A DNA stretch of 64,000 nt from Bemisia tabaci. Taxonomy: Eukaryota; Arthropoda; Insecta; Hemiptera; Aleyrodidae. Below the pieces are notes generated by a model. That model saw only the letters and a program-made list of their open reading frames with translations. It was not told the origin of the DNA and made no database searches. Shown here one piece after another: positions 35,210 to 44,259 of the stretch (positions are counted from its first letter, which is position 1; every line of letters begins with the position of its first letter). The stretch is taken from the NCBI RefSeq assembly GCF_918797505.1, contig NC_092793.1:75265912-75329911 (forward strand). Reading direction: 5' to 3'. The position numbers were made by a program, and so were the translations under genes.

Positions 35210-36395
35210 AACACTCACGGTTTAAATGCCTCGTGTGGAATGTGGCAACATGTGCGAAGGAGCCGTAGAGGAGCTAGAAGCAACCGGTTGCAGCGAGCGC
35301 TTGTCGCGTTGGGAGCCGCGGAGCTCTAAACAAAAACCACGCATCCACTCACTATTTCCATGGGAGTTGAGTGGTTCTTCCTTAACGGGGTGAGCATCCC
35401 ATCCCAACGCCAACGAGTTCTGCTAACCTGCTCACCTATATCGACACGACTCTTGTTTATCGGTGCTAACTGTGCAAACGCCACGTCGCCCTGCTCTACC
35501 GACGATTCCCATCACCTTACGCGCATTTTACCCCCCCCCCACCCCCCCCCTCCCCCGCCCTCTCCCTTCATGACAAGCACGCCCGCACTCCTCCCTCCCG
35601 GCCCGATTGTCCTCAGTGCTCACAGAGTGAGAGTGCAGTAACTGTAAGAAAGTGGCTTCTTTTTTGTTTCCTTATCCAGAGAACTGGTCGACCAATGAGA
35701 GTGCCGCATTTTTTTTACAACGTCATTTGAAGCTCAGTTGAACGACTTTAAGTAGAAGCAGCCTAATTGCATTCCAAGTTGCGCAATTTCCTCTCACATT
35801 GTATTTCTTTAAACAAGCACCCAAACAACAAGCCACCTCGAAACTTCTTGTGGATTCCTTTCGTATTCTTCTAAAAATACTTACATTTCAGGCTAGAGTG
35901 TTGCTTTGTTTTTTATTGAAAAAATAATAAATGAATTGAAATTAGGCAATTTCTGTTGTAGTTAGGCGGATTTTAGTTACATCCGTAGATTTTTTAGAAT
36001 TAAGGTTTTTTAAAGTTGTCCTTCTCATGCACACCAACGTTCGTTCAAAGACACCTTCAAGTCTATTGGCGCCCATTCTCCGGGACGAAGACGAGCATAT
36101 TAAAATGAATCTTTCAGATGAAAATTAAATAAATACTACTCACGCACGGTGAATTCCGCGCGTCCTTTTGTATGGTATTCATGCAGTTACTGACTGGAAT
36201 CTTACCTGTAACAAAAAGAAAACATCCAGTTAATTTCTATAAAACTTTCATTGGAATCAAAAGAATATATCATTGTCATTCAAAATACATTTGATTATTT
36301 TCGAAGGAAAATATCAGTCAGTTTGTAATTTCCTAGGAGTTGGATTTTATTATTTTACACACATCTTAAAGAACAAAAGACAAAAACCAGAATTG
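35210..36395. other. Unassigned; contains a C-rich tract
   Basis: A run of C blocks at 35531-35566 (10 C, A, 9 C, T, 5 C) can form an i-motif, or a quadruplex on the other strand. An ATG frame of 55 codons at 35227-35394 carries no recognisable motif. The remainder is AT-rich. Confidence 0.45.
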
Positions 36396-36399
36396 TCAA

Positions 36400-36420
36400 C
36401 TTATATGGGAATCGCCACTG
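36400..36420 (+). repeat. Right-end fragment of hAT-like family F
   Basis: GGGAATCGCCACTG preceded by TTGTCAACTTA matches the right end of the element at 7366-7526. No left end was found upstream. Confidence 0.5.
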
Positions 36421-36424
36421 CTTG

Positions 36425-37105
36425 ACGATGGATTTCCATTCGATTCATAGTAACCACTTTGAATATTGTTGACAATTGACCATCAAGGACGTAACTCCAT
36501 TACGTTATTGTCGACGACGCATATCGTTCTGAAAAGCAAAAGTTTCAGAAAAAGCGAAAATCTTCATAAAATGGCATATAAATATTTGACGAAATTACTT
36601 GAGTTCCCTAGTTATTAAGAAACTACCACCATTCCTTCAGAAATGGCACCTTTATAATGCACGTGTTTCTTCCACGACCGATCGGTATTACATAGAGAAA
36701 AATCAAATGTCGAAGGGACAGGAATTTCTGGTTGAGATAAAAGAAAATTCCCCATTGAGAACGGTATTTTCCCATCATTTCCAGTCGATTTACAGAGATT
36801 TCACGTTGATTTAACGAGAATTCTTGTCGCAGCACATTGAACGGGTTCATTTTTAATAGTGTATACGTCCCATAATGGAATAAACGCAATCGCTTCAGTC
36901 CTACACTCAAGGCGTCGCTTCATTAAGCTGGCAAACATCGGCGTTTTGATGAAGACGCGTCGTAACTCCATTTTTACTTAAGCTCTGGAAGGCATGACTT
37001 TTCCGGACAGCAGAGTTCATCTCAAAGTGTATCCTAGGCCGAGGATTGGGCGGAAGCCCTCGGCTGCGGATCATGCGGAAAGCGCGCATCCGCGTGATGG
37101 AAAAC
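36425..37105. other. Unassigned, no gene seen
   Basis: A frame of 95 codons on the minus strand and one of 71 on the plus overlap at 36600-36910. Neither is recognised. Confidence 0.4.
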
Positions 37106-37108
37106 GTA

Positions 37109-37253
37109 CGTCGATACGTTGTTTTTGCTCAGAAGAACGTCGATACGTTGTTTTTGCTCAGAAGAACGTCGATACGTTGTTTTTGCTCAGAAGAACGTCG
37201 ATACGTTGTTTTTGCTCAGAAGAACGTCGATACGTTGTTTTTGCTCAGAAGAA
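37109..37253 (+). repeat. Perfect 29-bp minisatellite, 5 copies
   Basis: Units begin CGTCGATACGTTGTTTTTGC and start at 37109, 37138, 37167, 37196 and 37225. All five are identical, which implies recent expansion or gene conversion. The period is not a multiple of 3, so successive units are read in all three frames. Three overlapping open frames result, none of them likely to be a real protein. There are no spacers. Confidence 0.97.
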
Positions 37254-37366
37254 TGCCGAGCGCAAACAGCCGCGGGCGGCGTCATCGTCTCACGCCTCAG
37301 AAGATATAGGTGCTGAGAGCCGGGATTACAAGGAACCTGGTGTCCGGCGATAATCGGAGCGATAAA

Positions 37367-37444
37367 TGGACGTATTAGTGCTAAAAGGAACTATGTGCAT
37401 AGGGATTGCGTGAGACATAGTTCCTTTCAGCATAAATTCGTCCA
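37367..37444 (+). repeat. Palindromic element, family I, short form (78 bp)
   Basis: TGGACGTATTAGTGCTAAAA pairs with TTCAGCATAAATTCGTCCA, and AGGAACTATG pairs with CATAGTTCCT. It can fold into a single long hairpin. Confidence 0.92.
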
Positions 37445-37491
37445 AATATGAATAATATCAACGGGTGACTCTTGATATTGAGAATCTGCTC

Positions 37492-37655
37492 CAGCGGCGT
37501 GGCGTGAATTGCGATATAATGATTGTTATGCCATTTAAACCTATGGTAAAGAATCGATTATCAAGGTGTTCGCTGCGAACACCCTGTTTATCGATCCTTT
37601 TCCATATGTTTAATGGCAGATCGATCGACATATCGCGAAACACGCCACGCCACTG
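37492..37655. mobile_element. hAT-like MITE, 164 bp, perfect 8-bp target duplication, family E
   Basis: The ends CAGCGGCGTGGCGTG and CACGCCACGCCACTG are inverted repeats with one mismatch. ATCTGCTC occurs directly before (37484-37491) and after (37656-37663), an exact 8-bp duplication as made by hAT transposases. The centre contains a second palindrome, GGTGTTCGCTGCGAACACC. No coding capacity; movement would need a transposase from elsewhere. Confidence 0.93.
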
Positions 37656-37664
37656 ATCTGCTCC

Positions 37665-38680
37665 CGGATTGGACCGAATGAAAGGGCGCAGATTGCCCAT
37701 TTATATATATGCTCATACGAGACCACCTGTTCCCTCGTCAGGTCTGCTAGGGAAAAATCTAGCATCCGTAGAAAAAACATCCGTGCGCCTGAAATTTACT
37801 CTAAACATTTGAAAATAAGCCATAGGCAACTTATACAACATCAGAAAATAGCATAGAGTACACAGAGTGGCAATGTGAATGGGAGAGCTGGGACAATGTC
37901 CTGGACGACGAGTTCCGAGCCTGGCGTGGGCCGATCTTCGGTCACTTTTTCCATAAATTTTCGATCCAAAATGGCGATGTAGAATACGTCGTGATTCCTA
38001 TCCTCTTTGTTTACATTGGATGACCGGGTCCCCGTAAATCGCAAGCAATCGACTGTGTATCAAAAAATTGACCCGGCATGGAACAGGAGTCTCGAAATTC
38101 GGGACCTGGAAAATGCTTAAAAGTGGTCCCAGCTCTCCCTTTTACATTAACACTCTATTAACTCTATGGAGAATAGCAGTGCGGGGTCTCTGAAGTGTAT
38201 TATCTGTGCGATCGCGATGCAGATGAGCCCATGGTTGAATGATGCGAACTTATAGAATGCGATCGAATCGCCATCAGTGCAGTTTGGCGGGAGGTTCAAA
38301 AGCGGGAATTTCGTTAAGGCGGGGCTTAAAAGCGACCTTGAAGACGATGCAGGCACAGGTTGTAGGTCACACGAGATTAAGCTGACTCGATGTTTTCTGC
38401 GAGGTTAGTAGGAGCTACATGAGCCTCTTCGGGTCGGGGGGTCGCTGACCCAATCGCCTGCTCCGGGCAGCCCGCGGACTCCGGGTCTGGAACCCTCAAT
38501 GTTGCCAACGTACGAGGAAAAACCCAATGTCTTCCTTGTTAACGCGATAAGATGCAGTTTAAGTTGGCACTGATGATACCTGAATCCTTCTTATCCTGTC
38601 GAAGAGATTTAGAATGAGTGTGTTGCACAATTTTGCTGAAGTGTGAAAGCATGTCGCACCTTAAAGGAAATGGCTTGGCG
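37665..38680. other. Unassigned, no gene seen
   Basis: Mixed composition, with two ~68-codon minus-strand frames and no recognisable domain. A CG-rich patch lies at 38420-38500. Confidence 0.4.
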
Positions 38681-38840
38681 ATGAGCGCATCGGGCTGGTC
38701 TGAAATTCACTCATAACTCTACAATCTGCGGGTAAAAAGTGCGTTTTTTGGAGGTTTGGGCTACCCTCAGCAAAGACGCAATTTGATACACGTGAGTCAC
38801 CTTGGTCTCGCAATTCCACTCAAAGCTAAAAACGAGAATA

Positions 38841-38984
38841 ACTGGATTGCATTTTGCAATAAGGAACCACTATCTCTGGTTCTTTCATAAAAGCACATAT
38901 CTGCATAGGGAAACCAATGTCATGCATGTTGTTTCTAAAATGGGCCAGAAATAGTGGTACCTTATTGCAAAATGTAATCCAACT
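38841..38984. repeat. MITE, family J, best copy (144 bp)
   Basis: ACTGGATTGCATTTTGCAAT and ATTGCAAAATGTAATCCAAC form the terminal inverted repeats. AAGGAACCACTA and TAGTGGTACCTT continue the arms inward. The centre has GCATAGGGAAACCAATG. It lies inside a weaker, larger inverted arrangement (about 38685-39110). Confidence 0.88.
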
Positions 38985-38989
38985 CATCT

Positions 38990-39500
38990 AATTAAGTCTC
39001 GGGGTACACATTTTGAAACGCGCAGCTCAAAAATTCGCAGTTTTCAGCAGATTGTGAATTCAGGAGTGAATTTTGGACTTCTATGATGCGTTTTTTGCAA
39101 TTTTGAGCTACTCTAGGTAAGAAATCACTACTCCTTTCGCTCTGGCAAAAGTTTACAACAGACCCATCCCGAAGTTTTCCGAAAGAAACGACGAGCTTCT
39201 ATCACTTGGCTGGAGTCATTGTCTCGTTCAACGCGACAAATTCACGACAACGCGAGTCGGTGATCTATATCAAGCGCGGCGCGGCGCGGCAGAGCGTCGC
39301 GGCGCTTCGGGCGAAAGTTCAAAGTGAGGCCGAGTGCATTTCGGCCCCCCCCCCCCCCCCTCGAAGTTTAGAGGCGCCGCGCCACTCCGGGATGGGCGTC
39401 GCTTTTTACCTGCCAATTCTCGCTCAAGGCACGGTGAGACCAAAATCAACTGATCAGCCAAAATGTAGCTTCTCGTCGTTTATGGGATTTAGTAAGGGGG
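38990..39500. other. Unassigned; 16-nt C tract
   Basis: The C run at 39345-39360 sits in a GC-rich stretch. The 145-codon plus frame from 39206 crosses this tract and then the MITE at 39505, so it is not a gene. Confidence 0.5.
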
Positions 39501-39504
39501 TGAG

Positions 39505-39702
39505 CTGCCGTGCTAAGAAAGAACGCCGTATGAGCCTTCAGACGCTGCCAAATTTCCTTCGAGAAAACACTAATTTCAGAAAAATGTGTGAATATTTTTA
39601 TATTCGAGAGAGTTTTGTTCGTAATTTGATCGAAAGTGTCTGAAAATTTCAAAGAAAAACATTCATGACTTTCTGAAAAAATAAATATCTTCTGAAAAAT
39701 TA
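39505..39702 (+). repeat. MITE, family C, right-truncated
   Basis: The left 150 bp, starting CGTGCTAAGAAAGAACGCCG, closely follows the 23217 copy. Homology stops near 39702, before the right terminal repeat. Confidence 0.85.
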
Positions 39703-39709
39703 CTGTGTA

Positions 39710-40475
39710 TTATATTTCTTATTTTTTTCACCTTTTTAGTTTATTTATGTTGAATGAATACGATACATCGCAAGGATGTGTTTCCAAATCATGAAAAATT
39801 CTCTGAGTACGTTGACATTTTCTCAACGTGTTCACAAGTTTCGTATATCAGAAAAAGCACATTTTTATGCAATTATTTGCCGCACGACAAGCTTGATTTC
39901 GATGCTTAATTTGACCGACATCGATGTTGGCTCTTTTTTGCAAGTGTTAAGATGAAATTAAGTTTGTAAATGTAATGTAGCGATAAATACTTTGAATTTT
40001 ATTAATGAAAAAAAATTTTTAAAAAAACGCGTTAAAATAAACTCACATTGTACAGTGTGTGCCAATACACCGCGCTCGTGTGCGAAACGTAGAAACTTAA
40101 CAATTCAATATGTGCAAACTCTATGGATCTTTCGGTGAAAGATATCTACCTTTTGCGAAAAAGTAATCGATCGAGTCAATCATGAGGGAGGGGGGGGGGA
40201 GGCTCAAAATGACTGGGCGAAGAAACGCCGGCGCAAGTGGAGGAGCAGGGGACGGATAAAGGTTAGTCGGAAAAATGTGGCAAGAATGAAAAGAAGTTGA
40301 TCGGGTGCCAAAAACCCGGCGAAAAAGCCAAGAAAAGTGTGACATCACCGCTGACATTTTCGTCTGACATTTCGCCGTGCGGGTGCCCTCTTGCCCTGCT
40401 GCCCTCTGCCCAAACCTTCCACCCTCCCGTCTTGGGTCGCCGCTCTCAACCCACCAATTAGCGCTCGCGCGGTTT
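39710..40475. other. Unassigned; upstream of the exon candidate
   Basis: AT-rich to about 40100, then GC-rich with a G run at 40190-40199. The 80 bp before 40481 is CT-rich and could be a 5' leader. No TATA box or initiator can be argued with confidence. Confidence 0.35.
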
Positions 40476-40480
40476 CCGAC

Positions 40481-40555
40481 ATGGACACTACTGTCACCTC
40501 TGTGCACGCGCCTTCATTTTTCGAGTACGCTTTACGCAACACGGATGACCGTCGA
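40481..40555 (+). CDS. Candidate first coding exon, unknown protein (partial)
   Basis: An ATG in good context (CGACATGG) opens 25 codons beginning MDTTVTSVHAP and ending with DDRR. Directly after codon 25 comes GTAAGTCG, a consensus 5' splice donor in phase 0. The upstream 80 bp is CT-rich, like a leader. The frame stays open upstream of the ATG and past the donor, but beyond the donor composition turns abruptly AT-rich, as expected for an intron. I do not recognise the peptide and cannot see the next exon. A chance donor after a chance ATG is quite possible in 64 kb. If real, the gene runs rightwards out of this repeat-rich interval. Confidence 0.3.
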
Positions 40556-40559
40556 GTAA

Positions 40560-41455
40560 GTCGAATTGCACCCTTCCAGGAGTTGATATCAAAATTAAAA
40601 GAGTCAAAAAATGTAACAGCTCACGAACATTTAATTACCAATAAAAAATTAAATGAGTTATCAATTCAACATAGCGTCTAGCAAAAGGAAATCACAAGAA
40701 TTTAAAAAAAATGAGTTACGAAAGGTTATAACATGAGAAAAATTATAACAATGGTCCAAAATGAAAGAGAAGAAAGTGCACGCTGACAAAATAAAGTAAA
40801 TGAAATAAATTTATTTATTATCGAGAAAGACGACGTAAATTCATCACCGACTTCAATAATCATTTCAAAAGCTCATCAACGGCTCATCTGGCGATTTCGT
40901 TATCAACTCTCTCCATTTTTTCTATGTTATTCCACTGATAACTGTAATCTAAATTCCCCCTTATTTTCAAAGTATTTTGAATAATAACATCTCTTTCATA
41001 TTATCGCAGCTGAAAACTTCTTGCTCATCATTCTGCAGAGAAAGAATAATCCAATGAACAAGAGAATGAGAGACGTGTCAAATCTCTCTCGACTCAGAAA
41101 AGGTGCGATCGGCTCAGTAGAGTGGAGGTCGATCAAAGCTCAAAGTTTAACTTTGTCCAAATCGGTTATGTATTCTGATTCAATCTCTGTTTTATAATTG
41201 GAAACTTAGATGGTTAGGTGAGCAATTGATCACGTGATTTTGCAACAAAATACATTCGCAAATCGTTATCAGCGAATTCTGCGATTTAAAACTAGCTCAA
41301 ATAACTGGAAGAAGTGAGGATCCCACGAAATTGTATTCGTTCGAATGTAACGAGATACCTGACTCAAAACTTGTAACCTATGAATTGTCTTGGTAGAAAA
41401 TTATTGTACTTGGAAGGACAATTTTACAGATATCACCAAAATTAACTCAACTGCA
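40560..41455. other. AT-rich, unassigned (possible intron)
   Basis: No recognisable exon or repeat. AT-rich throughout, unlike the 200 bp before it. Confidence 0.4.
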
Positions 41456-41460
41456 TTTAC

Positions 41461-41626
41461 CAGTAGCGAGACGTGAGCGATCGATTTATCGATATTACCC
41501 CCATTTGAAGCTATGGTAATGAATCGATAGTTAAGTTGTTCGATGCAAGCTCCCTGTTTATCGATCCTTTTTCGTAGGTTTAAATGGCAAATAAATCAAT
41601 GTATTGCAAAGCACGCTACGCCACTG
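41461..41626. mobile_element. hAT-like MITE, family E, diverged (166 bp)
   Basis: The ends CAGTAGCGAGACGTG and CACGCTACGCCACTG (as written on the plus strand) are inverted repeats with a few changes. Flanks GCATTTAC and GCTTTTGC agree at 6 of 8 positions, an aged 8-bp duplication. The interior (CGATAGTTAA...TTTATCGATCC) matches the copies at 37492 and 63640 in the same orientation. Confidence 0.85.
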
Positions 41627-41820
41627 GCTTTTGCCATTGCCTAATTTCCTCTGGTGTCCTATTCTTTTTTCAGAGCGTTAGTTGACATAACAGGACATTG
41701 ACAAACATAAACAAGAAATTATATTTAAACCAAATGTTAATATTGATGTGTATTACATCCAAACTTAGACCGTTGTTATCGAGATCGAAACTATCCCGAG
41801 CGCGGGAACTCACTAATGAA

Positions 41821-42235
41821 CACTGAAAAAAAAATCTCGGTGTATTTACTAAGGAAAGGGTAAAATTACCAAGAATTCAGGGTTCTATTTGATCCCAGTT
41901 TTTTCTTGGTAAAATTACCATTTATGGAACTGGTAATTTTACCGAGAATCTCGGTAAAATTATTGAACTTTCTCGGTAATTTTACTGGACCTTGGTAAAA
42001 ACGCCAATATTTTTTATCGACTGTGGTAGAATTACCGAGATAAAATGGCAAAGTTACCGGGAATTGATTACCAATAAAAGTGGTATTCTTACCTGGAAAA
42101 AAACAGTAAAAATACCGGTTTTTAGGTAAGCTTACCAGTCTGTCTTGGTAAAATTACCAATAATTGGTAAAAAAAAGTGAGATGGTAAAGGTACCAACGG
42201 ACCTTGGTAAAAACGCCGAGAATTTTTTTTCAGTG
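41821..42235. mobile_element. TIR element with GGTAAAATTACC-rich interior, family K (415 bp)
   Basis: The ends CACTGAAAAAAAAATCTCGG and CCGAGAATTTTTTTTCAGTG are near-perfect inverted repeats of 20 bp. The interior is almost entirely short variants of GGTAA(AA)TTACC in both orientations (more than 15 occurrences of GGTAA or TTACC), so the single strand can fold in many ways. Non-coding. No clear target duplication. Confidence 0.88.
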
Positions 42236-42239
42236 CGAG

Positions 42240-42665
42240 ATGTTAAATGGTAAGCCTTCAATTCGTATGCCTAAATTACATCACAAACGCGTAATTACAC
42301 CTGCAATGGTACAATTTCAAAAGGAAAATTGGCCAATACAGCCTCAAGTATTAACATGAGCGAGACTGCACGCCCTGAAACAATACATCTATTATCGAGG
42401 AGGAAAAAAGTGAGGGTGTTAAAATTGGAAAGGTATCACACCGCTTAACGAGCAGTTTAGGTGGTTGCGTAAAGCACTAAAAGGATTCGTTCAATCTTTT
42501 TACGGCCTTAACTTTCACCGCGGACTTTTACTGGGTTTAAAATGCTGTTGTCGTCCGTTCCACGCAAGATCAGATCGCCAGATCTTTAGAGAATAGAATA
42601 TTTTATCAAGGAAGTAATAACACCGACCTATGGTAAGCCAGCCTGCGAGAGAACATGAACGCAAG
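42240..42665. other. Unassigned, no gene seen
   Basis: Mixed sequence without frames above 60 codons. Confidence 0.4.
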
Positions 42666-42669
42666 CGGC

Positions 42670-42840
42670 CCGAGGAATAACGCCGTAAGAGTATTTAAAT
42701 GCTGCAAAATTTCCAAATGAAAGTTTTATTTTTTTTTTTTTTATTTTTTATGGAAAACTAATCATTTTTCAAAAGTTTTTCAGGAATACTATAATTTAAT
42801 TTCAAAGTAAGTTAACGGGAAAAATTACAGAAACCTCTTT
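42670..42840 (+). repeat. Partial MITE, family C
   Basis: CGAGGAATAACGCCGTAAGA followed by TGCAAAATTTCC marks the left end. The rest is T-rich and decays. Confidence 0.5.
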
Positions 42841-43123
42841 CTTCTACTTTTGTTAGGATATTCCCGCAAGCAAATGGAGCTATCCTCAATCACCCCGTTC
42901 GATCATCAATCAATCATGTGGATTAATGTTAATCCCTGACAGTAACTGTTTTGTAAAGTAAACAGATTCGGACCCTAAAATTTCAGTATGTTGGAGTTTT
43001 TTGCCAACGTGCGTTAAAAATTCAGCATAAAGCTGAAAATCTCGAAACAGAGGGGAAAAGCTCATGTGAGCACAGTTTTCCCTCAAAGAGATATGCTGTT
43101 TGGTGCAACACTAAAATTCTAAA

Positions 43124-43348
43124 CACTGAAAAAAAAAAAACACATAGGATCTAGAGTCCAGACTCTTGAAAACATTGACAAGAAAAAATACTTTTGATTC
43201 AATCGGATTTTTGCTTGAATCGAAACGAAATCCGCTTAAATTAAGGGGCTTGGTTCTTGATTTAAGCTAGATTCTGATTGAATCACGAGTACTTTTTCTT
43301 GTCGATGTTTTTCTGGACTCTAGATCCAATGTGTTTTTTTTTCCGGTG
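43124..43348. mobile_element. TIR element, family K (225 bp)
   Basis: The ends CACTG followed by 12 A and CACATAGG, and CCAATGTGTTTTTTTTT followed by CCGGTG, are inverted repeats. Arms continue with ATCTAGAGTCCAG/CTGGACTCTAGAT. The interior carries TTGATTCAATC and GATTCTGATTGAATC words in both orientations. AAA flanks both sides, a possible 3-bp duplication. Confidence 0.88.
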
Positions 43349-43473
43349 AAATTTCTAAATATTCATATTTCTAAAATTTCACCTGAATTTTAGAGTAAAA
43401 TTTCACGCGCGATCTCAGCTGACAGGTACTTCAGGGATCCCCCAGGTAAGCTTTTTTAAACGCCTAGTAACCG

Positions 43474-43708
43474 GTGGCAATTTGGCGCGACTTCTCCGAT
43501 GTAGGAGGAAGTCCGCGCCGGGACTTTGCATTCCTGGGCGGCTTACGGAGGTGCGTTTTTCTCGATGAGGCGGCGGCGCTTAAACGCGAGAAAGTTGGAA
43601 GCGCCGCCGGCGCGGCGTCGCGACGGAGACGCAGGATTTCAAGTTCGAGCGACGACAAAGCCCGGCACAAAAAGCGCAAGAACCGCGTGTTTTTAATAAG
43701 CGCGGATT
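43474..43708 (+). CDS. Candidate exon in a GC-rich island, basic Ser/Arg/Lys-rich (partial)
   Basis: A 78-codon open frame occupies a sharply GC-rich island (43470-43860). Its C-terminal half is basic, with RRRRR, then ISSSSDDK, then KKRKNR, in the style of a nuclear-localised protein. The apparent stop TAG (43708-43710) is the start of TA|GTAAGTGAG, so a consensus 5' splice donor begins at its G (43710) and splicing would remove the stop. The upstream boundary is unclear: no ATG in this frame, and an in-frame stop at 43468. The family is unknown. It could equally be a non-coding CpG-rich promoter region. The 18-nt G run at 43768-43785 would lie in the intron. Confidence 0.25.
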
Positions 43709-43767
43709 AGTAAGTGAGCAAAGCTGAAGATTTGACGCGACCTCCGACCCGGCGTCGCGGCGTCCGC

Positions 43768-43785
43768 GGGGGGGGGGGGGGGGGG
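43768..43785 (+). repeat. 18-nt poly(G) tract
   Basis: Uninterrupted G run just downstream of the island. Confidence 0.95.
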
Positions 43786-43984
43786 CGTGCACCGCGACGC
43801 TCGGTCCGGTGAAAGCCCGTTGGATACCGTCCCCGTCGTCCCCGGTTGCCGTCACTTTCCCGATCGCCTAACGGCTGCATACAGATGAGCCTACCGTCTC
43901 AAAATCATACGGACAGCCTGTCAAGGTCGCTGATTTTTTCCTCAATCAGGGTTTAGGCGAAGCCCTTAAGTGCCACGGGGGCCT

Positions 43985-44254
43985 GCGGGCCGATTATTGA
44001 AATTGATAGGCAAAGCTATAGGCAAAAAAGACAAAAGAGATATGGAGAGATCCTATTGGTGGAAGCGGGTGGTTGCAATGGACAAAGGAGGTAGGTAGAC
44101 TAACTAACGGCAACCCACCAGAGACCCGACAGTTGGTGTATCGTTTTCTCCCTTCGTCTATGGGAACCACCCATTTCAACCATTAGGATCGCTTCATACT
44201 CCCTATGTCTTCTTTGTCTATGGCTTTGTCCATCAATTTCGAAAATCAGTCCGC
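43985..44254. repeat. MITE, family D, complete (270 bp)
   Basis: The ends GCGGGCCGATTATTGAAATT and CAATTTCGAAAATCAGTCCGC enclose the family arms (AAGCTATAGGCAAAAAAGAC and GTCTTCTTTGTCTATGGCTT). The central CTAACGGCAACCCACCAGAG is shared with the 57250 and 61119 copies. Confidence 0.92.
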
Positions 44255-44259
44255 TGGCC

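Noticed and set aside
36994..37353. Frames of 65-119 codons over the 29-bp repeat
   Set aside because: The period rotates the reading frame, so all three frames stay open by repetition. No sign of selection on protein.
38685..39110. Large inverted repeat around the family J MITE
   Set aside because: Arms share only patchy blocks such as AATTCACTC and ACAATCTGC. Too diverged to call without an alignment.
39206..39643. 145-codon plus-strand frame
   Set aside because: It crosses a 16-nt C homopolymer and then the family C MITE at 39505.
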